The position numbers were made by a program, and so were the translations under genes. A stretch of 64,000 bases of DNA. Source: an uncultured Eubacteriales bacterium (GTDB lineage Bacteria > Bacillota > Clostridia > Saccharofermentanales > UBA5734). Below, piece after piece: positions 56,441 to 64,000 of this stretch; positions within the stretch are counted from its first letter, which is position 1, and each line of letters opens with the position of its first letter. The notes beneath the pieces were generated by a model, which saw only the letters and a list, made by a program, of their open reading frames with translations, was not told the origin of the DNA and did no database searches. The stretch covers positions 42,471 through 106,470 of the forward strand of contig CAILLO010000028.1 of NCBI GenBank assembly GCA_903835065.1. Direction: 5' to 3'.

Positions 56441-57732
56441 CGGTTGACGATCCTCATGACGTCGAAGACGAGCCCGACGACCGCCAGGGCGATGATCAGG
56501 AAGAAACCGACCGCCACGATCGTGTTCTCGACCTTCTCGGGCAGGCGCTTGCCGCCGCGGACCGCCTCGACGCAGATCAGGACGAGCTGGCTGCCGTCGA
56601 GCGCAGGAATCGGCAGAAGGTTGAAGATCCCGAGATTGACCGAGATCAGGGCGAAGATCAGCAGCAGCGTGGACGCGGTCACGCCGAACGGCTGGTTCTG
56701 GGCGACGATGCCGCCGATCGTGTCGACGATCCCCACGGGTCCGGATAGCGCGTCCTGCGGCTTGATCGCGCCGCTGAACAGCATCGAGAGGCTGTGGAAC
56801 GTGAGCTTGACCACGGAGCCGCTGCTCTTGACCGCGGCGCCGATAGCGCCGAAGAAGCCGTGCCCGCCGGTGAACGAGACGCCGCGGTCGTTCACGAACT
56901 CGTAGGAGAGCGCCTTCATCGTGAGGGTCGTCTCCACGTCGGCGCGCTTGACGACGACCGTCATCTCCTTGTCCGCTCCGGCCGCGTTCACGGCAGCGGT
57001 CAGTGCGGTGCGGTCGCTGGCGGATACGCCATCGACGGACAGGAGCACGTCGTCCTTGAGGAGGACCGGCGAGCCACCGTTCGACGCCGCATCCACGGAC
57101 AGGACCAGGAGGCCGCCGTCGACGGACGCTCCTTGCGTCGTGATGCCGAGGCGGTACCCGTTCTGCTTCAGGGGGACGAGGTTCACGGTGCGGACCGCCG
57201 ACCCGTCGGCCGGTCGGACCCGGAGACTCACGGCCGCCGTGTTCGCGACGAATCCGTTCTCCACGTCGTAGTCCATCGTCGCCCAGAGGGCGTCGCCGTT
57301 CACGGACAGGACCCGGTCGCCGGCGGCGAGACCGGCGGCGGCCGCCTGGCTGCCCGCGGCAGGAGCCGCGATATAGGGCGTGAAGAAGCCGACCATCGAG
57401 AACAGGATCAGGAACGACAGAAGACCGGCCATCAGGTTGACCAGGGGGCCGGCGCCGATCACGAGGGCGCGGGCCCAGCGGGGACGGTGGAAGAAGGTCC
57501 CGGGGTCGTCGACGGTGCGGTCCTCTTCGCCGGCGAAGCGCACGAAGGCGCCGATCGGGAACAGGCGGACCGAGTAGACGATCTCCTTGCGGGTCCAGGA
57601 GAAGAGCTTGGGGCCCATGAAGATCGAGAATTCCTCGATCCGGAACTTCAGGGCGCGGCCCATCAGGAAGTGCCCGAGTTCGTGGACGATCATCAGGAGG
57701 CTGAGGATCAGGATTCCGATCACGATTCCCAT
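56437..57732 (-). CDS. rseP: RIP metalloprotease RseP (site-2 protease)
   Basis: MIVHELGHFLMGR; PDZ; NLLPIPALDGSQLVLI. Confidence 0.95.
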   Translation of the reverse strand: MGIVIGILILSLLMIVHELGHFLMGRALKFRIEEFSIFMGPKLFSWTRKEIVYSVRLFPIGAFVRFAGEEDRTVDDPGTFFHRPRWARALVIGAGPLVNLMAGLLSFLILFSMVGFFTPYIAAPAAGSQAAAAGLAAGDRVLSVNGDALWATMDYDVENGFVANTAAVSLRVRPADGSAVRTVNLVPLKQNGYRLGITTQGASVDGGLLVLSVDAASNGGSPVLLKDDVLLSVDGVSASDRTALTAAVNAAGADKEMTVVVKRADVETTLTMKALSYEFVNDRGVSFTGGHGFFGAIGAAVKSSGSVVKLTFHSLSMLFSGAIKPQDALSGPVGIVDTIGGIVAQNQPFGVTASTLLLIFALISVNLGIFNLLPIPALDGSQLVLICVEAVRGGKRLPEKVENTIVAVGFFLIIALAVVGLVFDVMRIVNR

Positions 57733-57750
57733 GTTCGATTCTTTCCTTCC

Positions 57751-58920
57751 CTACCGGTCGGTGCCGGCGCTGACGGCGAGTTCGGTGCGGGTCCGCGCGT
57801 CGAGGGCGAGGACCGCTTCGAGGTCGGGGTGCGCGACGAAGCCCGCGGCCATGTGGCGGTCCATGCTCTCCTCGACCAGGCGCGGGATGTCGAGGAAGCC
57901 GATGCGGCCGGCGAGGAAGAGCGCGACGGCCTCCTCGTTGGCGGAGTTCATGACGGCCGGGAGGCTCCCGCCCGTCCGTCCCGCTTCATAGGCCAGGGCG
58001 AGGCAGCGGAAGGTCTTCGAGTCGGGGCGGTCGAAGGTCAGTGGACCGCAGTCGAACGGGTCGAAGCGGACACAGTCCCCGGCGACGCGGTCCGGATAGG
58101 AGAGGGCGACCTGGATCGGCAGTTTCATGTCGGGTCGCCCGAACTGGGCGAGCACCGAGCCGTCGACGAACTCGACCATCGAGTGCACGACGCTCTGCGG
58201 GTGCACGACGACCGTCACGCGGTCCACCGGCACGTCGAAGAGCCAGGAGGCCTCGATCACCTCGAGTCCCTTGTTCATCAGCGTCGCGGAGTCGATCGTG
58301 ATCTTGCCGCCCATCTTCCACGTCGGGTGCGCGAGCGCCTGCTCCACGCCGATCCCCGCGAGGGACGCGCGGTCGCGACCGCGGAACGGGCCGCCCGACG
58401 CCGTCAGCAGGATCCGGGACAGGGACTTCTCCGGCGCGCCCCACAGGCACTGCCAGATCGCGGAATGCTCGCTGTCGACGGGGTGCAGCGCCAGGCCCTT
58501 CGCGCGGACGAGCGGCATCACGATCGAGCCGCCGGCGACCAGCGTCTCCTTGTTGGCGAGGGAGACGCCCTTTCCCGATTCCAGCGCGGCGAGCACGGGC
58601 ACGAGCCCCGCTACGCCGACCATCGCGGCGACGACCATTTCCGCGCCCGGACAGGACGCGACCGCGCAGGCCCCGTCCAGGCCGTGCACGACTTCGACCG
58701 GGAACCCGCAGCCCGCCAGTCGTCCGCGCAGGTCGGCGGCGCCCGATTCGGTCGCGACCGACACGAGGCGGGGCCGGAATTCCTTCGCCTGCTCGGCGAG
58801 GAGCGCGACGTTGCGGCCGGCGGCCAGCGCCTCGACGCGGAGCCCGAGGGAACGTGCCACGTCCAGCGTCTGGGTTCCAATCGAACCCGTCGAGCCGAGA
58901 AGGGAGAGGGAACGGACCAA
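57751..58920 (-). CDS. dxr: 1-deoxy-D-xylulose 5-phosphate reductoisomerase
   Basis: TTG start after GGAGGTG; LSLLGSTGSIGTQTLDVAR; ANKETLVAGG; HPTWKMGGKITIDSATLMNKGLEVIEA. Confidence 0.97.
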   Translation of the reverse strand: MVRSLSLLGSTGSIGTQTLDVARSLGLRVEALAAGRNVALLAEQAKEFRPRLVSVATESGAADLRGRLAGCGFPVEVVHGLDGACAVASCPGAEMVVAAMVGVAGLVPVLAALESGKGVSLANKETLVAGGSIVMPLVRAKGLALHPVDSEHSAIWQCLWGAPEKSLSRILLTASGGPFRGRDRASLAGIGVEQALAHPTWKMGGKITIDSATLMNKGLEVIEASWLFDVPVDRVTVVVHPQSVVHSMVEFVDGSVLAQFGRPDMKLPIQVALSYPDRVAGDCVRFDPFDCGPLTFDRPDSKTFRCLALAYEAGRTGGSLPAVMNSANEEAVALFLAGRIGFLDIPRLVEESMDRHMAAGFVAHPDLEAVLALDARTRTELAVSAGTDR

Positions 58921-58943
58921 GGGGGCACCTCCGGGGGAATGGC

Positions 58944-59897
58944 TCAGCCGAGGCCGGCGAACGGGCGGACGAGATAGTAGAGCAGGCTGGCGAGCAGCAT
59001 GATCGGCGCCGTGAACAGCACGCTGTCGAAGCGGTCGAGCACGCCGCCGTGTCCTGGCAGCACGTTCCCGAAATCCTTGACGCCGCAGTAGCGCTTGATC
59101 GCCGAAGCCAGCCAATCGCCGAACTGGGCGGTCGCACCGCACACGAGGCCGAGCGCGAGCCCGAACAGCAGGTTGGCGCGCGCCGTGACGACGACCGGCC
59201 AGCCCTTGCCGACGAAGAGCCAGAAGAAGAGGGCCATCACGAACATGCAACCGAGCAGACCGCCGAGGGCGCCCTCGATCGTCTTCTTCGGGCTGATGTT
59301 GGGAACGAGCTTGTTGCGGCCGAACAGCGAACCGGCGAAGTAGGCGAACACGTCGGTGATCCACGAGGCGATCGGAGCCGCGAGCATCCAGAGGAAGCCG
59401 TCCGGCACGGCATACAGGACCAGGATCGAGCAGGAGAGGGGGAACGCCACGTAGCCCACCATCGCCGTCGTCGCGACGCCGTCGATCAGGGAGCCCGGTC
59501 CGTGCGCGAGCACCGTCGACAGGATCAGCATCATCGCGAGCACCAGCATCAGGAAGGCCGTCACCGCCAGCCCTTCGCTCAGCAGCATCGTCATCCGGGA
59601 AGCCCAGTCGAGGAGCATGGGCGTGTCGAGGCCGCCCGCCGCGACGAGGCGCCATTGCGGCGCCTCGTGGAACAGCAGGGGAATCAGGGGCATCAGGACG
59701 CCGAAGCTGCCGATCACGGCCACCGGGCGGCTGGGTTTGAGGCCCTTCGCCTCGAGGGCGGCGGTCAGTTCGAGCACGCAGACCACGGCGCTCGCGACGA
59801 AGAGGACCACGGGCGCCAGCGGCCAGCGGAAACCGGGCAGCAGAAGGAGCGCGACGGCGAGCGTGAAGACGACGCCGGTGACGATGCGGCGGATCAC
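58944..59897 (-). CDS. cdsA: Phosphatidate cytidylyltransferase
   Basis: GTG start overlapping uppS stop; SPKKTIEGALGGLLG, KDFGNVLPGHGGVLDRFDSVLFTAP. Confidence 0.96.
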   Translation of the reverse strand: MIRRIVTGVVFTLAVALLLLPGFRWPLAPVVLFVASAVVCVLELTAALEAKGLKPSRPVAVIGSFGVLMPLIPLLFHEAPQWRLVAAGGLDTPMLLDWASRMTMLLSEGLAVTAFLMLVLAMMLILSTVLAHGPGSLIDGVATTAMVGYVAFPLSCSILVLYAVPDGFLWMLAAPIASWITDVFAYFAGSLFGRNKLVPNISPKKTIEGALGGLLGCMFVMALFFWLFVGKGWPVVVTARANLLFGLALGLVCGATAQFGDWLASAIKRYCGVKDFGNVLPGHGGVLDRFDSVLFTAPIMLLASLLYYLVRPFAGLG

Positions 59898-60691
59898 CCC
59901 TTCACCCCCCCGTACCTCCGGTCGCGCGCCGTGTAGGCGCGGAAGGCCTCGACCAGGTCCTTTTCGGAGAAGTCGGGCCAGAGCACGTTCGAGAACCAGA
60001 ATTCGGAATAGGCGGACTCCCAGAGGAGGAAGTTCGAGATGCGCTGTTCGCCGCTCGGGCGGATCACGAGGTCCGGATCCGGGACGTCCGGCAAGTAGAG
60101 GCGCGACGCGAAGAACGCCTCGTCGATCCGGGCGGGGTCGAGGCGTCCGGCGGCTGCCTCCCGCGCGAGCGCGGCGGCGGCCTGCACGATCTCGCGGCGG
60201 CCTCCGTAGTTCAGGGCGATCACGAGTTGCAGGCTCGTCCGCTCCCTCGACCGCTCCTCGGCGGCCGAGAGCGCCGCGCGGATCCGCTCGGGCAGCGCTT
60301 CGCGGTCCCCGGAGAAGCGGAGCCGGATCCCGACCTCCTTCATCTCCTCGTCGAACCGGTCGAGGAATTCGAGGAACAGGTCCATCAGCGCGTGGACCTC
60401 GTCGTCGGGGCGGGACCAGTTCTCGGTCGAGAACGCGTAGACGGTGAGGTACTTCACGCCGAAGTGTCCGCACGCGTCGACGACGCGGTAGAGGTTCTCG
60501 GCGCCCTGCCGGTGTCCGGCCTGTCTCGGCAGGCCGCGGCGACGGGCCCAGCGACCGTTCCCGTCCATGATCACGGCCAGGTGCGCGGGCACGGAGACGC
60601 CGGCCGGCAGGACGGTCTTCGTCTTCCGCCTCTTCCCGCCCGGCCGCGGAAGAATCCGCGCGAGCCGGCCGGTCCAGGTCCCGTTTCCCAT
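59894..60691 (-). CDS. uppS: Isoprenyl (undecaprenyl) diphosphate synthase
   Basis: HLAVIMDGNGRWARRRGLPRQAGHRQG; LTVYAFSTENWSRP; PDLVIRPSGEQRISNFLLWESAYSE. Confidence 0.97.
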   Translation of the reverse strand: MGNGTWTGRLARILPRPGGKRRKTKTVLPAGVSVPAHLAVIMDGNGRWARRRGLPRQAGHRQGAENLYRVVDACGHFGVKYLTVYAFSTENWSRPDDEVHALMDLFLEFLDRFDEEMKEVGIRLRFSGDREALPERIRAALSAAEERSRERTSLQLVIALNYGGRREIVQAAAALAREAAAGRLDPARIDEAFFASRLYLPDVPDPDLVIRPSGEQRISNFLLWESAYSEFWFSNVLWPDFSEKDLVEAFRAYTARDRRYGGVKG

Positions 60692-60781
60692 CGTCAGCCT
60701 GCTTTCATATGAGCGCCGGGCTCCTCGACGGAGCCCGGGCATCGGAGCGGAGAGTCCTTTTCCCGACGTCCACGGGGACGG

Positions 60782-61348
60782 CTAGACCTCCATCAGGTCC
60801 TTTTCCTTGTCGCAGATCTGCTTTTCGATCTCGACGATATGCGCGTCGGTCAGCCGCTGCATTTCCTTCTCGGCCTCCGCAAGCGCGTCCTCGGTCAGCT
60901 CGTGCTTCTTCTCGAGGTCCTTGAAGTGGTCGACGCCCTCGCGGCGGAGGTTGCGGATCGCGATCCTGGCTTCCTCGCCGAGCTTGTGGACCTGCTTGAC
61001 CAGGTCCTTGCGGCGGTCCTCGGTCAGGGCCGGGAAGACCAGGCGGATCGACTTGCCGTCGTTGTTCGGGTTGATCCCGAGGTCGGACATGTTGATCGAT
61101 TTGACGATCTCCTTGAGCGTGGTCGGGTCCCAGGGGGTGATCAGGATGATGCGCGCCTCGGGGACCTGGATGTTGGCGACCTGCTGGATCGGCGTCTTGG
61201 TGCCGTAGTACTCGATCGTGAGCTTGTCGAGGACGTGCGGGTTCGCGCGGCCGGCGCGGATCGCGTGGAACTCCTCGCGCAGCACGTTCAGGGTCTTGTT
61301 CATACGCTCTTCGTACGTGCTGTAGCTTTCGTGGGTCAGAACGATCAT
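60782..61348 (-). CDS. frr: Ribosome recycling factor
   Basis: EERMNKTLNVLREEFHAIRAGRANPHVLDKLTIEYYG. Confidence 0.97.
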   Translation of the reverse strand: MIVLTHESYSTYEERMNKTLNVLREEFHAIRAGRANPHVLDKLTIEYYGTKTPIQQVANIQVPEARIILITPWDPTTLKEIVKSINMSDLGINPNNDGKSIRLVFPALTEDRRKDLVKQVHKLGEEARIAIRNLRREGVDHFKDLEKKHELTEDALAEAEKEMQRLTDAHIVEIEKQICDKEKDLMEV

Positions 61349-61459
61349 GGGCGACCTCCTCATCTAGCGGGGTGCAGTCCATCCGTTGAAGGTAGGTTCA
61401 TTATATGCCAACCGGAATGCAACTTTCCAGAGAAATGGGCGGCACCGTCGAAGTCGCAA

Positions 61460-61486
61460 GGAAAAGGCCTTCCGTCGAGGAAGGCC
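61460..61486 (-). terminator. Intrinsic terminator between pyrH and frr
   Basis: GGCCTTCC-tcgac-GGAAGGCC-TTTTCCTT on minus strand. Confidence 0.75.
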
Positions 61487-61520
61487 CCTTCGATGCGGTC
61501 GAAGCCGAAGACGGATCCGC

Positions 61521-62228
61521 TCAGCGCACGATCGTGCCGATGGGTTCGCCGCAGGCCATCCGGAGGATGTTCTCGGGGTCCTCCAGGCTGAAGACGGCGA
61601 TCGGGACCTTGTTGTCGCGGCACAACGACGCGGCTGCGGCGTCCATCACGCCGAGGTTCTTCGCGAGAACCTCGTCGAAGCCGACCGTCTCGTACTTCAC
61701 GGCGTCTTCGTACTTGTTGGGGTCCTTGTCGTAGACGCCGTCGCACATCGTCGCCTTGAAGAAGATGTCGGCCTCGATTTCGGCGGCGCGCAGCGCGGCG
61801 GCGGTGTCGGTCGTGAAGAACGGATTCCCGGTGCCGCAGGCGAAGATCACGATGCGGCCCTTCTCGAGGTGCCGGACGGCGCGCGCGCGGATATAGGGCT
61901 CGCAGAACTGGCGCATCTCGATCGCGGACAGCACGCGGGTCACGGCGCCGACCCGGTCGAGCGCGTCCTGCAGCGCCAGCGAGTTCATCGCGGTGGCGAG
62001 CATGCCCATGTGGTCCGCGGTGACGCGGTCCATCCCCGCGCTCGTGCGGCCGCGCCAGAAATTGCCGCCGCCGACGACGACCGCGACCTGGACGCCCATG
62101 CCGGACAGTGTGTGGATCGCCGCGCCGATGCGGCCGAGGACGTCGTTGTCGATGCCGAATCCCTTGTCGCCCGAGAGGGCTTCGCCGCTCAGCTTCAGTA
62201 GGATGCGCCGATAGACGGGTTCCTGCAT
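61521..62228 (-). CDS. pyrH: UMP kinase
   Basis: [22 protein letters not shown]...[11 protein letters not shown]. Confidence 0.97.
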   Translation of the reverse strand: MQEPVYRRILLKLSGEALSGDKGFGIDNDVLGRIGAAIHTLSGMGVQVAVVVGGGNFWRGRTSAGMDRVTADHMGMLATAMNSLALQDALDRVGAVTRVLSAIEMRQFCEPYIRARAVRHLEKGRIVIFACGTGNPFFTTDTAAALRAAEIEADIFFKATMCDGVYDKDPNKYEDAVKYETVGFDEVLAKNLGVMDAAAASLCRDNKVPIAVFSLEDPENILRMACGEPIGTIVR

Positions 62229-62243
62229 GGCCCTGCCTCCCCT

Positions 62244-62274
62244 AGAAGAAAGGGACATGCACTGCATGTCCCTT
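62244..62274 (-). terminator. Intrinsic terminator between tsf and pyrH
   Basis: AAGGGACATGCA-G-TGCATGTCCCTT followed by TCTTCT on minus strand. Confidence 0.7.
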
Positions 62275-62281
62275 CCGGCGT

Positions 62282-62932
62282 CTAGTTCTTGATCTGCTTC
62301 ATCACTTCGTCCGCGAAATTCTCTTCCTTCTTCTGCAGCCCCTCGCCCATCTCGAAGCGGACGAACCGCCGGATGGAGATGTTCTCGCCGATCTTGGCGA
62401 TCTTCTCCTTGAGGAGCGACCCGATCGTCGTGCTGTCATCGCGGATGAAGGCCTGCTCGAGCAGGCAGTTGTCGTTGTAGAACTTGGCGAGCTTGCCGTC
62501 CGCGATGCGGTCGACGATCTTCTCGGGCTTGCCCTCGTTCAGCGCCTCGGTACGGTAGATCGCGCGCTCGGCGTCGAGGACGGCGGCGGGCACTTCTTCC
62601 TTGGTCACCCACTTCGGGTTCATCGCCGCGATCTGCATCGCGACGTCCTTGACGAAGCCCTTGAACTCGGCGCTGGCGGCGGCGAAGTCGGTCTCGATGT
62701 TGACCTCGACCAGGACGCCGATGCGGCCGCCGGCGTGGATGTAGGCCTCGACGAGGCCTTCCGCGGCGACGCGGCTCGCCTTCTTGGCAGCGGAGGCCAT
62801 GCCCTTTTCGCGCAGCCAGACGACGGACTTCTCCAAGTCGCCTCCGCACTCCGTCAGGGCCTTCTTGCAGTCCATCATGCCGGCGCCGGTCTTCTCGCGC
62901 AGGCTCTTGATCATGTCGGTGGTGACGTCCAT
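62282..62932 (-). CDS. tsf: Elongation factor Ts
   Basis: [38 protein letters not shown]. Confidence 0.98.
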   Translation of the reverse strand: MDVTTDMIKSLREKTGAGMMDCKKALTECGGDLEKSVVWLREKGMASAAKKASRVAAEGLVEAYIHAGGRIGVLVEVNIETDFAAASAEFKGFVKDVAMQIAAMNPKWVTKEEVPAAVLDAERAIYRTEALNEGKPEKIVDRIADGKLAKFYNDNCLLEQAFIRDDSTTIGSLLKEKIAKIGENISIRRFVRFEMGEGLQKKEENFADEVMKQIKN

Positions 62933-62947
62933 GTCGGATTCTCCTCC

Positions 62948-63709
62948 TTATTCGGCGGTCGTCTCTTCGACCTTGGCGGTCTCTTCGGCCATCACGGGAG
63001 CCGCGGGGTCGACGGCGAGGGTCTGGACGCCCTGGTGGGCCTCGATCACGGCGTCGGCCATCTTGCCGGCGATCAGCTTGACGGCGCGGATCGCGTCGTC
63101 GTTGCCGGGGATGATGTAGTCCACTTCATCGGGGTCGCAGTTGGTATCGACGATGCCGACGATCGGGATGCCCAGCTTGCGGGCCTCGAGTACGGCGATG
63201 TGCTCCTTCTTGGGGTCGACGACGAACATGCAGCCCGGCAGGCCGGTCATGTCCTTGATGCCGCCGAGGTTCTTCTCGAGCTTGTCCATCTCGAGCTTGA
63301 GCTTGGCGACTTCCTTCTTGGGCAGGACGCTGAAGGTGCCGTCCTCTTCCATGCGCTGGAGCGCGGTCAGGCGGTCGATGCGGCGACGGATCGTGCGGAA
63401 GTTGGTGAGCGTGCCGCCGAGCCAGCGGTTGTTCACGAAGTACATCCCGCAGCGCTCCGCTTCCTCGCGGACGGAGTCCTGGGCCTGCTTCTTGGTGCCG
63501 ACGAAGAGGACGGTGCCGTGGCCCGCCGCGACGGTGCGCACGAACATGTACGCGTCGTCGACCTTCTTCACGGTCTTCTGCAGGTCGATGATGTAGATCC
63601 CGTTGCGCTCCGTGTAGATATAAGGCGCCATCTTCGGATTCCACCGACGAGTCTGGTGGCCGAAGTGGACGCCCGCTTCCAGGAGCTGTTTCATGCTGAT
63701 GACACCCAT
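62948..63709 (-). CDS. rpsB: 30S ribosomal protein S2
   Basis: [41 protein letters not shown]. Confidence 0.98.
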   Translation of the reverse strand: MGVISMKQLLEAGVHFGHQTRRWNPKMAPYIYTERNGIYIIDLQKTVKKVDDAYMFVRTVAAGHGTVLFVGTKKQAQDSVREEAERCGMYFVNNRWLGGTLTNFRTIRRRIDRLTALQRMEEDGTFSVLPKKEVAKLKLEMDKLEKNLGGIKDMTGLPGCMFVVDPKKEHIAVLEARKLGIPIVGIVDTNCDPDEVDYIIPGNDDAIRAVKLIAGKMADAVIEAHQGVQTLAVDPAAPVMAEETAKVEETTAE

Positions 63710-63803
63710 GAGAATAAGACCCTCCCTTTTAACTTCCGCGGACCCTGATACGGCTCTCTGGCCGAAGGCAGGATGGTCCGCGTGCAAAATATGAACCGGG
63801 GGA

Positions 63804-63833
63804 ATTGTACCACGGGGCGGCGGCCGCGCGCAA
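63804..63833 (-). promoter_or_regulatory. Promoter of the rpsB operon
   Basis: Minus strand TTGCGC (63833-63828), 18-nt spacer, TACAAT (63809-63804). Confidence 0.55.
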
Positions 63834-63896
63834 CTATGGCGCCGCGACGCTCCTGCGGCGGGTCATTTGCAATCCTTAACTCCCGTGAGGTCGGGA

Positions 63897-63937
63897 GATT
63901 CGTCCTGCAAACCGGCGGCGGGCGATTCGTCCTGCAA
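63897..63937. repeat. 14-bp direct repeat GATTCGTCCTGCAA
   Basis: Identical copies at 63897-63910 and 63924-63937. Confidence 0.8.
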
Positions 63938-64000
63938 GCGGAAACCCTCTGCTACACTGGTCGGTAGACTTCTCCGGGCCAATCGAAGGAGGTAGGACAA

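Noticed and set aside
51347-56905. 1852-aa plus-strand ORF opposite polC/ispG, and similar giant ORFs (48372-55208 minus first frame, 18683-22372 plus, 8460-10925 plus)
   Set aside because: Artefacts of high GC: shadow frames of well-supported genes, with compositionally biased translations rich in R/G/A/D/E and no recognisable domains.
1-64000. CRISPR array, transposon, prophage, tRNA or rRNA genes
   Set aside because: No regularly spaced repeats, transposase/integrase-like proteins, phage genes or tRNA/rRNA signatures were recognised by eye. A tRNAscan/Infernal run would be decisive.

Overview
The window is a GC-rich bacterial chromosome segment. PolC-type DNA polymerase III and the gene order point to Bacillota, probably an anaerobe. 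Almost everything real is on the minus strand. Two housekeeping blocks flank a metabolic region. Right block (37.4-63.7 kb): rpsB-tsf-pyrH-frr-uppS-cdsA-dxr-rseP-ispG-polC-priA, a plus-strand lipoprotein, def-fmt-zinc peptidase-rsmB-rlmN-PP2C-PASTA kinase-rsgA-rpe-thiN. Left block (0.1-2.5 kb): rimP-nusA-ylxR-ylxQ. In between lie: a PadR/DUF1700/DUF4097 operon and an SPFH protein; a catabolic operon at 6.8-13.5 kb; iorBA; ptb-buk; a two-domain class II aldolase; an MBL-fold protein; xylA; and a complete hypABFCDE plus six-subunit Ech-type [NiFe] hydrogenase locus. The catabolic operon encodes a BKACE-family lyase, thiolase, cyclase-family hydrolase, unusual 3-hydroxyacyl-CoA-dehydrogenase-family enzyme, SDR, cupin and CoA-transferase A/B. 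Its family content matches step for step the anaerobic phloroglucinol pathway (phloroglucinol reductase, dihydrophloroglucinol cyclohydrolase, 3-hydroxy-5-oxohexanoate dehydrogenase, triacetate acetoacetate-lyase). This is the most interesting system here. It is preceded by a promoter with two TTTCAGAAA operator-like repeats and by an unknown gene broken by three separate -1 frameshifts. Other points of interest: a degenerate second domain in the aldolase, an EchE with no cleavable C-terminal extension, and a PadR leader with mutually exclusive inverted repeats covering the start codon. No tRNA, rRNA, CRISPR array or transposase was recognised. All assignments come from reading the translations and sequence; no searches were run.
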